A stretch of 64,000 bases of DNA from Albifimbria verrucaria (lineage: Eukaryota; Ascomycota; Sordariomycetes; Hypocreales; Stachybotryaceae): the NCBI GenBank assembly GCA_020081605.1, contig JAHREC010000011.1, positions 5,288,525 through 5,352,524 on the forward strand. The letters run 5' to 3'. A model generated the notes under the pieces. That model did no database searches and was not told where the DNA came from. It saw nothing but the letters and a program-made list of their open reading frames with translations. The position numbers and the translations under genes are program-made. How positions within the stretch are numbered: position 1 is the stretch's first letter; the number at the start of each line of letters is the position of its first letter. Shown here piece by piece: positions 39,393-51,900 of this stretch.

Positions 39393-41030
39393 CTAATCTG
39401 AGATCAACTCAACATTCCTCACGCATATATTCCTATCGCCACATCTTTCCTCCTTCTTCACCTTGTATACCGGCATTCGGAAGAAACACCGTGGTATCGT
39501 GCCTGTCTGCAGGTTATTGATATCCATGTTGCGGTCCTCGCCTCCGTTTAATGCGCAGTCCATGATCGATCTGTACCACGGAACGCGGTTTTCGAGACCA
39601 TACTTAGCCAGTTGTTTTTCAAAGAATTCCGCATAAGGCTGAACAAAGAACACATTTCCCTTCTCTTATCCGCAGGTCTGCGAAGGACAACACAATACCA
39701 TGTGCCATCGTCCCACTCAATCCATTGACGACCAACAACCCCTGAACGCATTCTTCTTCGGTAGAAAGCTTGTCGCTTATCACAAGCACAAAGCCGTCGT
39801 GCACCATACATTCATGAGCAACTTTGCGTTCGAGATTTTTGGCTGCCTCTCTCAAATGCTGAAGAACACCCGGTTCATCAATCTCAACAAGCCAGGCACC
39901 AGTATTGAAGAACTTGGCAATTGTAGATGTATAACCATCATCTCTTGGCGCAGGAAGTTTTTCATAGTCCTCCATGCTATCGGCATTCCCCATAACAGTC
40001 TTAAGAGTTCTTTCGAGCTCTCTTACAGTCGAAGCATAGGCATCAGCGAGACTGGAACTTATTTCACCTGTAATAGGGTCCTCGTTCTTAACTGTGTTGG
40101 AGAGAATGGTGGAGACCATGCCAAATGCTCCCCGCCCTAGTTATTCAAATTGTGTTAGTTGACTTCACCAAAGATGGGAGCAGCTCCCAAGGATTTGTGA
40201 AGGAGGCTTCTGGACAAAACTCACCAAGGCTGGCACCGGGCCAAGACCACTGCCAAGCATAGAGAAAGCGGCAGAAACCCAGGCTATCATATCCTCAGTT
40301 GTATCATCATTCCCGTGAAAATCGTCGATAATTTCTGGTATACGCAAGTCTGTAATGAGTGTCGCATCTTGTAGCTGTCGGTAATATTCGCTTGCCATAG
40401 CATGGAAACCTCGTACTGACTCAAAAACCCAATAAGCAACCTTTGGCCACGAACTGGTATAATGTACTCCTTTTGCTGTTACTCTATTTGCTGATTCAAA
40501 GTATTGATGACAGGTCCAGGGATGCCCTGGGGCACAATCGTTCTGAAGAACAGAGCAACCAGGGGCGGCAGAATGGCTGATGTTTTCGACGGCATATTTT
40601 TCAAACAACTCCAGCCAGTCAGTGGGGTCACCTGCGGGACCTTTATTTGGTTAGTGAGATGAGTTTCAGCGCTGATGATGAATATGAAATCGGCTGGATA
40701 AGCGAGAATGACGAAGAATTGAGTCAAACCATAAAGCTGCTGGCATGAGGTTAAAAGCCTCCGCCTTATACGTACCACCGCTGAAATATTGGATGAATGC
40801 GTCTATTATGTCGCTGCCACCAATCATAGTCCAATGCTCATAGGCACTCTCAACTGTCTTGAATTTGCCCCCATAACACCACTGGTTCTCATTGTCTATT
40901 GGCTTATCAGAGATAGGCTGAAGGTCGTCCAGGACTCTATCGTGCGGCTACCAGGACCAACTCCAGGTAACGGATTGGCAGCCGATGACATCACCATGGT
41001 GAGCCTGACCAGCAGAGTGATGAAGCGCAT
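39393..41030 (-). CDS. Large secreted fungal protein, DUF7872-like (tentative), frameshifted
   Basis: The ATG at 41030 gives a signal-peptide-like start (MRFITLLVRLTMVMSSAANP). Then, in changing frames: NENQWCYGGKFKTVESAYEH, FNLMPAALWFDSI, YPADFIFIISAETHLTNQI, LFEKYAVENI, CSVLQNDCAPGHPW, and PEIIDDFHGNDDTTEDM. A GTGAGT...CTAG intron at 40224-40137 joins LGPVPAL to the GGAFGMVSTIL frame. The C-terminus includes WIEWDDGTWYCVVLRRP and a Cys-containing tail ending at 39393. This order resembles a family of large secreted fungal proteins I associate with DUF7872; that name is from memory and uncertain. At least five frame changes occur, those I could orient each being one missing base. Function unknown. 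Confidence 0.55.
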
Positions 41031-41560
41031 TGTGTTATGAAATCCAAGAAATGAGAAGGTTTAATGTACGAATAAGTAAATAAGTGAATGGGAAGGGAAA
41101 GAAATAGTAGGAATATGTATAGATTGATAACGACGGAAAATGAACAAAGGGACAATAAGAAAGAGAAAGTTTATGCATCTGCTTGATGTTCTTCTGTTTC
41201 ATGGCAAGGTCTGCTAGCATATATACTCCTAAAGTCCAGTGAGAGCTGTGGAGCAGTTGTCTTACTCTTCGTACCCTCTATATCATCGAGCTGCATTCAC
41301 CATGGGGAAATTACTAGCGGAACAGACTTGTGCGCGCTATTACTTTTTGTGGCATGTGTTACCTATTTGTGCCTAGTATTTGGTACTTTGTATAAATAGG
41401 CTGAGGCTGTGTCAAGGGTACTCAGCCTAGGAAAAGTGTGGGTAATAATATAGACCTGGCCCACTATAGTGGAACCTCGGTTGTGCGTGTTTTCACTCAA
41501 TGTATACACGAAATGTCAGCTTCTGTACTTTGGAGATTAAAAGCTGGCCTCGTGTTCAAG
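41031..41560. other. Intergenic region
   Basis: No gene recognised. Contains the upstream region of the secreted-protein gene on the minus strand, with a CT/TC-rich stretch (41090-41180). Confidence 0.35.
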
Positions 41561-41639
41561 AGTAGCAATAACTTGCAATGACTTTGAGAGTTATGTTGTA
41601 GCTAGGCTGGAGGAATCGCCCAGCTGCCTTCTCCGCGTT

Positions 41640-42130
41640 CATAACTGCGATCCGATCTCGACTGAGACTGCACTCGCCCCAGGAGACGAGGTAACGCTTG
41701 GCGAAGCGATGCCGCGGAATAATCCCTATCTGCTGAACCTTCATCGCTACCTGGTCTCTCCTGGAATCACCGGGGAGGTCAATCTCTACGGAGAACATGT
41801 AACGCACGGGTACTGGAACTTCGATGAACCGACAGCGGCCGCCTCCCTCCCAAACCTCTTCGCGCCTAGGACGGTGATGTACAAGAGCAGTGATCTCGGG
41901 TGCTGGAAGGAGGTTTCGTAGTCTTCGTGACGCCAAGCCATGTTTACAAGTCAGCGGTCCGCGAGCGGCTCAGGGCGGTCATCTGGTCCGATCTGCTTAG
42001 ATTTGATAATGACCGGTGTGTCACGCATGATGAAGATTTGTTCGGAATCGACGCAAACTCGCTGTTGTCTATGATAGCAGCACGGATGATCTACGATGCT
42101 ATCATGTTGCGTGCCGCTCTTGATCCGTGA
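41640..42130 (+). pseudogene. NRPS remnant: end of an adenylation domain plus a thiolation domain
   Basis: Non-ribosomal peptide synthetases build secondary metabolites. From about 41690 the frame reads LGEAMPRNNPYLLN, then GITGEVNLYGEHVTHGYWN and MYKSSDLGCW, matching the A-domain core motifs that end in YxTGDLxRW. One base later, 41900-42130 reads GGFVVFV, then RLRAVIWSDLLRF and EDLFGIDANSLLSMIAARMI. This is the carrier-domain pattern with the phosphopantetheine-bearing Ser (usually LGGxSL, here IDANSL). The stop at 42128-42130 and the missing main body show it is a remnant. Confidence 0.65.
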
Positions 42131-43270
42131 GGTGGTGCTTTCTAACCTTGCCTGAGCAATTGATAAGCATGATTCTCAAGATCTCAAGAATGGTTGCACC
42201 TCATCCCAGGCTCATCTTCCAGTCTCCAAATTCCAGTCAATCTGGCAGAGCTGCAACCGCTATCCCAGCTTGAAGAGATAATTATATCTGAGACGCTGTT
42301 CCGCACATCAAGTCCATGCAACACCCCACTGAGATTCAACATACAGGGCAAGCATATTAGTGGACGCTAGCGTTTCCCGTCGTGCAGGGAACTTCCATTC
42401 TCCTACCCAGATATACAGCAAAATAAGGCTTAATGAAACGCTCAATCTACCTGCAAATTCTAGGTTAACTTTGATCATCCACACTCCTTCACAAACACAT
42501 TCACACACTAAGCCCATTCTTACCAGCTTTTCTATAGATCACGACCCGTATCAACCATCATCCTTGTGGCTCCTCCCTCTTGTCCTCCGACCAGGCGACC
42601 GGAACACGCAAATACTGCCCTGATGGGTCGAGTAGCTTCTCGAATCCAACCCATCCAGAACACTCTTTCCGCTACAGACGCACCATTCTTCTGGGAGACA
42701 AGCACGCCGTTTGAAACCCACGAATTGTCAGTCAAAGGCAAACGGATGTGTCGTTGGATGAGTACTGGCGCGTGCCTATACAAACATGCCGATGCAGGAT
42801 GGTTCTTTACCTCAACAAGCAGCGTTTGCTCTTGACCATTGACCGGTTTCAATGGCCTACACTCCAATGCGACAAGTTGTGTTCTGCTACAGCCTGTGGT
42901 TATTATCGCAGCAATATATGCATGGCATCACCGGGAAGAAACATATCTCACAAATAAGCTAGTGTCTTGTTGTGATTGATAGCACAGGGCATTGGTGCTT
43001 AAGGGTCTCCCTCACTAATTCAATGCTCTCAATGGCTGCAGGTCGACCCAAGGTAGTGAGCCGAATGGACACTTCGAGTAAAGCTTTCATCTTGACACCA
43101 CACAAGTGGTTTGATTCCTTACCAACGCTTCCTTCGTCTTACAGTTCGTGATGGAGTCTACGCGTCCAAGTTCATTCGGTTCTGTTACCCTTGACGTTTG
43201 TTCTGTTTCAAGGCCTTGCTACACCAGCTCCAACAACCACTTACAGTAATAGGAAATATCGGTAGGCCAC
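42131..43270. other. Unassigned region
   Basis: Several short frames of similar length on both strands (for example 42566-42835 plus, 42867-42532 minus). None is recognised. It may be decayed coding DNA following the NRPS remnant. Confidence 0.3.
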
Positions 43271-45000
43271 CGACAATTTTTTTCTATAGAGTATTTAGAC
43301 CCACATTAAAAGACTAAGGTAGCTAATAATTCTTTTTTTAATCTATTAATAATTAAAGAAAAAACTATATAAATAAATTAAATAAATAGTATAAAAAATA
43401 AAATAAAATATAATATATTATATATTAGTTTTTATTATATATAATTTATATTATAAATTTAATAATTTTTAAAATTATATTATAATTTAAAATATATTAA
43501 TAAAAATATTATTTATAGTTTTTATAAAATAATATTAAAGGTTTTTAAATTATATTATAATAAAATATATAAAATTTATATTATTTAAAAACTATTATTT
43601 AAAATAATAAATAAATATATTTTTATTTAAATTATTATAGAATTATATTTATAATAATTATTTAAAATTTAAAGGAAATAAATTAAATAAAATTAAAAAT
43701 AAATTTTAAGAATAAAGAAAATATATTAAAGAAAAAAATTAATAATTATAAAAATAAAAATACTTTATTATAATAAAAAATAAATTAATTTAAAATTATA
43801 TATTTTTATTAATTAAATAATTAATTAAAAATAAAATTAATTAATTTATTTATTAAATTATTTAAATATTTATTTATATTTATAATATATATAAATATAT
43901 ATATATTATTAATAAAATTTAAATATATTTATAAAAATATTATAAAAATATTAATAAAAAAAAGATTATTATAATAATAAAATTAATTTTAAAAATTATT
44001 TATAATTAAATTTAATTAAAATAATATATATTATTAATAAAATTTATTAAATTAATATTAATTATTATTAAATTATAATTAAATAATATATAATATAATT
44101 AATATTTATATATTATTTAATAAAAGATATATATAAAATTATAATATATATTAATATTAATAAAAAATAATTAAAAATAAAATAATAATTTTTTAAAAAA
44201 ATCTATTAAATAAAATAAATTATATTATAAATAATTAATATTTATTATTAATAATTTTTTTATTTTATATTAATAATATATATTTTAAAATTTAAAAATT
44301 AAATTTAAAAATTAAATTTTAAAATAAAATTAAAATTAAAAGAATAAAATATTATATAAAAGCTTAAATAATTTTATAATATATAAAAATAATAATTTAA
44401 AAAACTAAAAAAAAAAATTAAATTAAAAAAATAAATTAAAAATTTAAAATTAATATATAATTAAATAAAATTAATTAATTAATTTATTTAAATAATTTAA
44501 ATTATAATATATTTATTATAAAATATTATAAAATTTAAAATAATTAAATAATTATATATAGAAATATATATAAGAGTTAAGTATATTTTTTTAAGAAAAA
44601 TTATAACTTCTTATATTTAATTAAAGCTTAAATCCTCTTTACTCTAAAACTTCTTTTTATTTTTTTATATCTATTTTATTTAATTAATTATAAATATTAA
44701 AAACTATTTTAACTTTATAATTTAAAACCTTATTATTTAGTTTTAGCTAGCCTTAAGGTATATACTTAATTTTTAATCTTATTTAAATTAATATATTAAT
44801 ATATACCTAATTTTTAATCCTATTTAGATTAATATATTAATATATATTTAACTTTTAATTCTATTTAGATTAAGGTATTAATATATATTTAATTTTTATT
44901 CTTCTAATTTATATACTCTCTTTTTATCTTAAGGTATAAAAACTATAATTTTTATAACCCTTAATAATAAATTTAATATATATTATTTAAGATATAATAA
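43271..45000. other. AT-rich block
   Basis: About 1.7 kb of nearly pure A/T with a few G/C bases towards the right end. No LTR recognised by eye. Probably RIP-mutated repeat. Confidence 0.55.
44750..44912. repeat. 41-bp tandem repeat
   Basis: Four diverged copies; copies starting at 44791, 44832 and 44873 are exactly 41 bp apart. The core reads ATATATACCTAATTTTTAAT followed by CCTATTTAGATTA. Differences between copies are mainly C/T. Confidence 0.75.
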
Positions 45001-45037
45001 TTGTAGAGGGGTATTCCGTGCTTGGGTATAGGGTTAA

Positions 45038-45040
<3 letters not shown>

Positions 45041-45106
<66 letters not shown>

Positions 45107-45190
45107 CATACGTGAATGTGTCTGCCACTACTACTAAATTACGACAACTACTACTACTACTACTAATAATAATAATAATAATAATAATGG
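45041..45190. repeat. Compound microsatellite: (GT)n, (GTATGT)n, (ACT)n, (AAT)n
   Basis: (GT) from about 45041 to 45083, a GTGTAT variant to about 45107, then (ACT) at 45148-45165 and (AAT) at 45166-45188. Open frames across it (poly-Val/Cys and poly-His/Thr) are artefacts. Confidence 0.95.
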
Positions 45191-45223
45191 GGCGTAGGGG
45201 CGGGCCGTAATGCATCAGGTGAA

Positions 45224-45244
45224 TTTTGGCCCCGGGGGCGAAAA
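45224..45244. other. GC-rich palindrome 1 (TTTT..GGCCCCGGGGGC..AAAA)
   Basis: Near-perfect 21-bp palindrome centred on CCCCGGGG, flanked by T and A runs. One of four similar sites between 45.2 and 48.9 kb. Confidence 0.7.
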
Positions 45245-45302
45245 TAAGTGGGGTCTACTCTAATAGAACGACATGCAACAACTGAGTGCCACTGATGGTG
45301 GA

Positions 45303-45496
45303 ACTAACTACCATATTTCACCCCGGGGCAGAAGCTGACATACGGGCCCTTCTACCAAACTCCAACCAATTCCCTACAAACAGTCGTATGTGTTTCACCC
45401 TGCCAAACCGATTTATTTATTGCATGTCAGATGTCCTGGTTCGGAACCATAGTAAATGAATCAGTTTCGCCCCGGGAGCGAAATATGGTAGTTAGT
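45303..45496. repeat. Short inverted-repeat unit carrying palindromes 2 and 3
   Basis: The left arm 45303-45319 (ACTAACTACCATATTTC) is matched perfectly in inverted orientation at 45480-45496. Just inside each arm lies a CCCCGGG core (TTTCACCCCGGGGCAGAA at 45316-45333 and TTTCGCCCCGGGAGCGAAA at 45465-45483). The 194-bp unit resembles a small non-autonomous inverted-repeat element, but I see no clear target duplication. Confidence 0.6.
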
Positions 45497-46091
45497 CTTT
45501 CCGATGGCAAGGTCCCGAACACACTATGAATAGCGACGAAATCGTACCCGCAGTTTCCATCAGTGCAAGTTTCCTGGATTCGCACTTAATATTAATATTA
45601 AAGCATTTGTCGAGGATCTCGCCTGGAGGAAGTCACTTGGTGGACTATTCTTGTGTGCCTAAAGATGAAATAAACAGAAGTGGAGTGAAGAGCAGCCTTC
45701 GCCTCTTTGTACTTAATGTCTTCTATTTATGACCGTGTTTGTTGTTTTCACTTTGCTTTTTCTTTTCTCCCCCTTTTGTTTCGTATTTAAAACGCGCGTC
45801 AGCAGTACAGTCGCGCCTTTTTCAGCAGGGCTTGCAACGGGGAGAGACATTAGCTTGATGCCTATTCAGCCACATTCGCATGAACAAGGTATATGCTGGT
45901 GGCGCCCTCAGACACCCTGCGGCTTTGTAACCAGGGCCAAGGTCATGCAGAGTACTCTATTTTCCATTTTTATGCATCCTGTCGCCGAAACTCTTCCCCG
46001 AGTTGTTACCCGACACCACCCTACCCTATACACTCATCATATAACTTCAGCATCATTGACACTGAGCCTGTGAGCGCAAAGGACATCAGAA

Positions 46092-48469
46092 ATGACGAAG
46101 AGAAAAGCCAATTCGTCCGAAGTTCATGGGGAAAAGATAACAACAAAAGAAGGCGCGAGGGAGTAAGCGTGATAAAGGCGGTGGCGTACTCAGTCAAGCA
46201 TTTCATGAAACCCAAACAATCCGACGTCAAGCGAAGCCTTACCAGCTCATGGTGGCCAAGATACCATTCGAGGCCCTCACGCCTGAATGGGAAAATGGAG
46301 AGAACCGTCAGGTTGATGACAAACATGTCATTGATCTCGATGAAGTGTTTGAGCAGAATTTAGCACGAACTAGCGAGGAGAACTACATCTTGGTGTCGTG
46401 TACGTCACAAGCCATGCAGAAGTACATAAAGGAGCAACAGCAAAAGACTCAACTTCACAAGATGACGGACAAGAATTACGCGACCTTGATGGTTGGCTGG
46501 ACATCAATCAGGAGCCACTCGAGATTATGGATGGTCAACACCGAGTGGCAGCTTTGCGAAGGCTAGTGAAACGCAAGAAGTTGCCAGACACGGAGCTCTG
46601 GTGGACCGGCATAATTTACGACAAAGGTAAGTCGACCTCCACGCCCCAAAATAACAGGGGCAAAACCAAGTCAGGTTCTCAAGAAGCAAGATGATTAAAT
46701 CAGATACTAGACGCGCTTCCACCCAAGCTCAACCTTCAACTGCGAGTCAACCGCAGCGACCTGTTGCTCCCAGACAGCCATGGTCAGATCTGGATGCAGC
46801 TTGTCATGGCGTCCAAGCAAGACGAGAGTTTGTTTCATGGGAAGAAAAGCGAAGTTGAAGCCCAAATGCTTGACTTGTTGCGTCTCGGTGGAAACCCGAA
46901 TTTTCCCACCGGCCGACTAGGCACTTTATGGAACAACAAGAGCTGGGCGTCTAAGATTACAAGCTACTGCAGTACCACGGTCGGAAAAGACACCTTTAAT
47001 ATATCTAAGTGGGAGCAATTAGCTAGCAGAAGATTTGATGCAGTAAGTTGTGTTTACATGAATACCCGCCCGATAACATCGGCAGGCTCGAAGTATGGAC
47101 AAGGCTGAGAGACTCTAGTATTGCTTTACAATAACCGATGCCGTCGGGAAGAAGCTCAAGGAATTGCCAGGAGATGCTACCAAATACGTTCGCGGTTCGG
47201 ACTGGAAAAAGATGGTGTACGTATTGGCGGCAGGCGAAAAGAATGTGACAGCGAGCGCGATACGAAAGTTATTCTACAACGACCCGAAGGAAGGGGATGG
47301 TGATCGAGTCGGGCCTGGTGCACGTCGGACGGCTCGGTTTCTCACTGCACTGGACGATGCGGCGTATCGGGAATTGTACGAGTTTCTCATCGAGAATCCG
47401 AGCTTCCGCCTCCCGGATGTTCACAGTCTGCTCGAGACGCCAAAGACGTATGCCAGACCATGATGGAGGTAATGATCCATGTGGTTCTGTGGATCGATCG
47501 CGACTCGGAAGTCGTCGCGGACAAGCGCAAAGCAAACAAGCTCCCGCTGAGAAGGGCTTCATCAAACGATTACAGAACGGCACGGATGAAAAGGCGATGA
47601 GGCTTGCAGATAAGCGGTCGATCATGCTCGAACAGGAGATTCTGGATTTTGTTCGTCGGCGGCAGCAATCATTGACTCACCCGGTGACAAAAGGCTATCT
47701 GAAGGCCATGCCGGACCCGAACGACCGCAACGGCGCCGTATACGCAGAGAGGTTTGTTGACAGATTCTGGCAAAACCTGCTTCATATTGTCGAAACTTCC
47801 CTTGGCCCCAAGTTTCGTCCATGGTGGAGTTGCTTCAAAGGGCGGCGATGGCCTGGGTTTATCTCCCGCCAATAGCCTCAAGGGATGCTCAGCCGTAACG
47901 CGTGCTGTATGTGCCCTAGCTTCACGCGTGCCTGAGGTGGCTGAAAACCCTGCATTGAACAGCAAGGAAGCCTCTGGTCAACTTGCAGCGGCGATCGACG
48001 GATGCATCGTAAAATGGGTGGCTGATCGATGTCGCCAAGCTCTTCGTGACGATCAGAACGGGCCGTCGCAAAACAAGCTAGCAGATGCGGATCGCGTCAT
48101 TATAGAATCGACCGGGAAAGAGTACAATCTCCTCATGCTCAAGCGGAGCCAGAAACAAAGACGAATGAGCCGGGACCGACGATGGACGCCGCATCCCGGG
48201 AGTCAGCAGTGGATGATCCAACGGTGCGCACCATGAGTGTAGCTGCCAATGTGCCCTCTGAGCATGGGGCATCGGGGGATCAGGAGGTTCGCTCAGATGA
48301 TGGTGGAGAAGAATCGCAAAATGGTCCAGACCAGGTATCCGTGGCTGAAACAGAAAAGCAAAGAGAGAGTCAGGCGAATGAAAAGGGCAACCGCTTAGAG
48401 CGCGGGACGGCCCGGATGATGGCAAGGATGCGCGTCGACGGCAGCCAAAACCAACGCAAACGGATGTAG
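46092..48469 (+). CDS. Gene A: large protein with ParB/DGQHR-like core, frameshifted
   Basis: Function unassigned. From an ATG at 46092 (MTKRKANSS, basic) the reading passes to IPFEALTPEWENGENRQVDD, HVIDLDEVFEQNLAR and, about 120 residues later, LEIMDGQHRVAALRRLVKRK and WWTGIIYD. The ENGENR...DGQHR layout is that of ParB-like/DGQHR folds, and it also recalls the fungal DUF3723 family, a comparison made from memory. GT..AG introns 46627-46710 and 47043-47118 join in phase (SHGQIWMQL, FDA/YCF). Later parts: DWKKMVYVLAAGEKNV, KRSIMLEQEILDFVRRRQQS, VDRFWQNLLHIVET and an acidic, charged tail ending at 48469. At least eight frame changes occur, nearly all consistent with one missing base; corrected length about 730-740 residues. 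Confidence 0.6.
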
Positions 48470-48846
48470 GCTCAAGCCAGAGCGAACCTAGTAGCTCCCG
48501 AAATCCGCTGCCGTTTAGTCCCATGCCGGCGAGGAAGTCAGGTTGGAGAGGCCGATTAGCTGCGTCTTAATCCTCCTTTCATACATTTGACCCTTTACCC
48601 TATACAATGTGGTAGAACACGATTTCCATCTCGTCATTGAGGCTAATAGCTGGCTTGCATTGGGACGGGCAGCAGGAAACACGCCACGTCAAGTGCTGGT
48701 GGACGAATCGGATGTGTAGCTAGGTCAACATGGTTCAATTAAATTTTGCTTTGCCAAAAAGAAAAGGAAAGGAACTGCCAATGCTATTCATTCATTTATG
48801 GTCGCGTTCTTTACTAAGCCGATATGCTTGACACGTAGGAGACACC

Positions 48847-48860
48847 TTTCGCCCCGGGCG
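48847..48860. promoter_or_regulatory. GC-rich palindrome 4, between genes A and B
   Basis: TTTCGCCCCGGGCG, the same core as the three sites upstream of gene A. It lies about 100 bp before the start of gene B, in its probable promoter. A role as protein-binding site is inference. Confidence 0.5.
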
Positions 48861-48958
48861 TAGCGAGATTTGCGTAGTCGTCAAGTCTTGGGTTAGGGTC
48901 AGTCTCTGTGAGTTACCTTAAAATAATACCACCATCAAGCAAATACCCACCCAACACC

Positions 48959-51900
48959 ATGAGTACACGGGAACTCGAAACCAACAGCGTCATACTCGAT
49001 GGTTCTCTTGACCAGGAGGAGCCAGTTTTGTGTCGGGTAGTGGCAATCCAGAGCTTGAGGATGATGACCACGAGCAGAGTGCATACCCATCGCACGACAG
49101 CGCGGATGATGACTATTTAAGGGAGTCCGCGGTGGGCTCTGAGGATGGATCTGCGACAGCGGAGCGTGAATCACGCACATGGAGGATTGATCGCTCAAGA
49201 GGTACCTACCACTACAAATGTAAGGAAAAGAGCCGTCCACCAATTTAGAGGGACAACACTGACATGCCGCATATACTCAGGTGATGAATTCATAGCGAAA
49301 ACCAGGGCGCCTGAATTCAAAGGTGCTGAAGCGATCTCGATACTTCAACGACCATTCACCATGGATTATGGTAGCCGAAAAGCCGGCTCGCGACCCGCCA
49401 GCGACAAAGACAACTACTATCAATATTCTACCTCGACTTCATTTGCATCGAGGAGCCCCATTGCAGCCGATCAGTCGGCGTAGCGATCGATTCTTCGATA
49501 ACGTGACAATTTCCTTCCAGCATTGGCAAGCACCTTACAGCGTGAAACGAGGCAGTAATATATCGTTCGACCTGACAAACCGAACTTTTCGTGTTGCGGT
49601 GGCCGCGACGCGAGAGCAGTGGTTTATCGTTATGCACCCACACGACCCGGGAACGGCAATCGCAAACGTCGTGACGCAGCCAAGCATGGGACCGGCATGG
49701 TCAAACACCATGCCGAAGCGCTCGCGTCCTATATCAAATCAGTCTTCACGAGTGGCGAACTGCTTGGCGAAGGAATTGAGGCAGCATGGAAGCTGGGCGG
49801 TAGATCGTCTCAACAGATAACGTACAATAAGTGGACCATGTTCCAGGAATTTTCATGGACGGATGGGCCAGTTTCGTTGAAATGTATGCCCACGAAACGT
49901 TCTGGTCCGACAACCTTCCTGCTTTTCATGCATACGACTACGGCGCCAACATAGAGATGGAAGTGACCGAAGGAGTCAAAATCTCCCGCGGGAAACTCGC
50001 ATACGACCGGATGATGATGACGAAGACGACGACGACGAAGAAGAAGATGAGGATAGCGACGAGGAGCGAAGATACCAGGGCGATATGGAAGAAGAAAGCG
50101 AAGTTGATTCGGAGGAAGAGCAAGCAGTTGAGCCAAGCAGTCGTGATAACTCAAGTCTCTTCGTACAAGGCCCAAATGAGCAGATTGCAGGTGCCGCGAA
50201 TGGCGCAACATCCAGGAGCCCGCTGGAATCGCAAGATGAACACTTCAGCCCCGGATTGCTCCAACTTCGTACGGAGTTAGAGCACAAATACAATTTAGAT
50301 CACTTGACGAGTATATCCTATGCCGTTGCTACAAACTTGCACTGCACCACCGGCGGAGGTCAAGACCAGGACCAAGACCAGGTCTTTTGTCTTCTCGCAG
50401 ACAGGAACTGTTTGGCTCGGGAATATGCTAGCTCTCGAGACTATACCTTTTATCCGCTGGGCTTCCACTCGGCATATGGCAATTTTTCATCACCAAAGCC
50501 GCCCGCCTTCCTCAAGAACAATCTCCTGGCCATTATAGAGGACAACATGAGTTTTTCGAACCAGGGTGCTGATGTTGTATCCTTCGGCGAGTTTCAAGGA
50601 TACTGCGCGCTAAAGTCCGTGTACCGCCATCGCGCCGATGCCCTTCTCGCAAGTCAAGGCTCAGCAACGGCAGCACTGACGGTACCAGAAGTCGACACCA
50701 AAGCCGCGGCCAAGGTTAGAGCCAAGCAAGCAAGACTTCTAGATCGGATACGAGGGCGGTTGACACCGGAGAACCCCGGTGCGTCGAAGCCATTTGAGAG
50801 AGAAGCCTTGCTTATCGAGAAAGCCATCGAGGCGGAAGAGTTCTCATATCGCTTCGAACAAGTGGTTACCGTACACGTCCAACGGCTCATAAAGGGACAG
50901 AAGAGTTTCTCTACCGTGTTACAGCCCATTGTCCAGATGAAGCGATATTTCTTAAAGGAGAAGCAATCGTATTCGTGGATTCTGCGGCGGTTTCTCCCTC
51001 CGGTTTTCCCTGGTGTTCTTATCGCGTTCGCTCGAACATTTAAGCTAGCCATCGAGGAGATGGAGCGACGATTTACCATGGCTGGATCGCGAGGTCTGGG
51101 GCTCGCAGCGTCAGAAGCTGTAGCTGCCCTGGACAGGCTGGGAAACTTTTGTCTGACAGGCGATCCTCGTATACTTCCATCACGGGTATTTAGATCACTC
51201 GGAACAATGGAAAGTCTACAACACGGAGGATGGCCCTTTATCGACCCGGCGATGCTTGATTTTAGGGAAGGAGAAGGGGTCATACACATCGGCCAGTGGC
51301 CTCTCTTACAGGATGGCCGTCCGATGCTCATGCATGTAGCGTCGCTTGCATTTCACTATGGGACGTTCGTAGCGGCAAACCGCCACAGTCAGCTGTGGTT
51401 CTCCGAGCTTAGGGGTCAGTCCATCCAAGGGATATCGGGGGCCAGTCGGTTCTTAGAAAAAGTGCTAGCAGAGCTATGGATCCCTCAGATGTCAAACTTT
51501 ATGGCCATTCAGTTTCATAGAAAGTTGAACCGGGGTATACGAAGTGGTCGAGGTGAGCCTTCCATCAGAGCAGGTCAAGAACTGAAAGCTTGGGAAGATT
51601 GTCACGACCCGTTTCGATGGAGGTAAGGATGAAAATTCACTGTCATGCTAGATCATATTGGCGATATTCGTTTATTGACATGTGAACCCGCCCAGGGCAC
51701 TAGAGAACCTCCCCAGGATTTGGTCATGCCGGATGGAGCTTCTGGCTCCTTGCGAGATATACCAACCAAAACCAGGCGAGACTTTGCACTGGAACTAGTC
51801 GAAGCATTACAGGGATCAGAGAGCATGGTTGCCGCCGCCTTCGCGCCAGCCCATTCCACCTGGTTTGCGACGATAAAGGCCGCCATTCAACACACACGCC

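Noticed and set aside
45022..45215. Open frames of Val/Cys or His/Thr repeats
   Set aside because: They are simple translations of the GT, ACT and AAT microsatellites.
50654..51331. 225-codon open frame on the minus strand
   Set aside because: It lies opposite the long clean part of gene B and has low-complexity Ser/Arg composition; a shadow frame.
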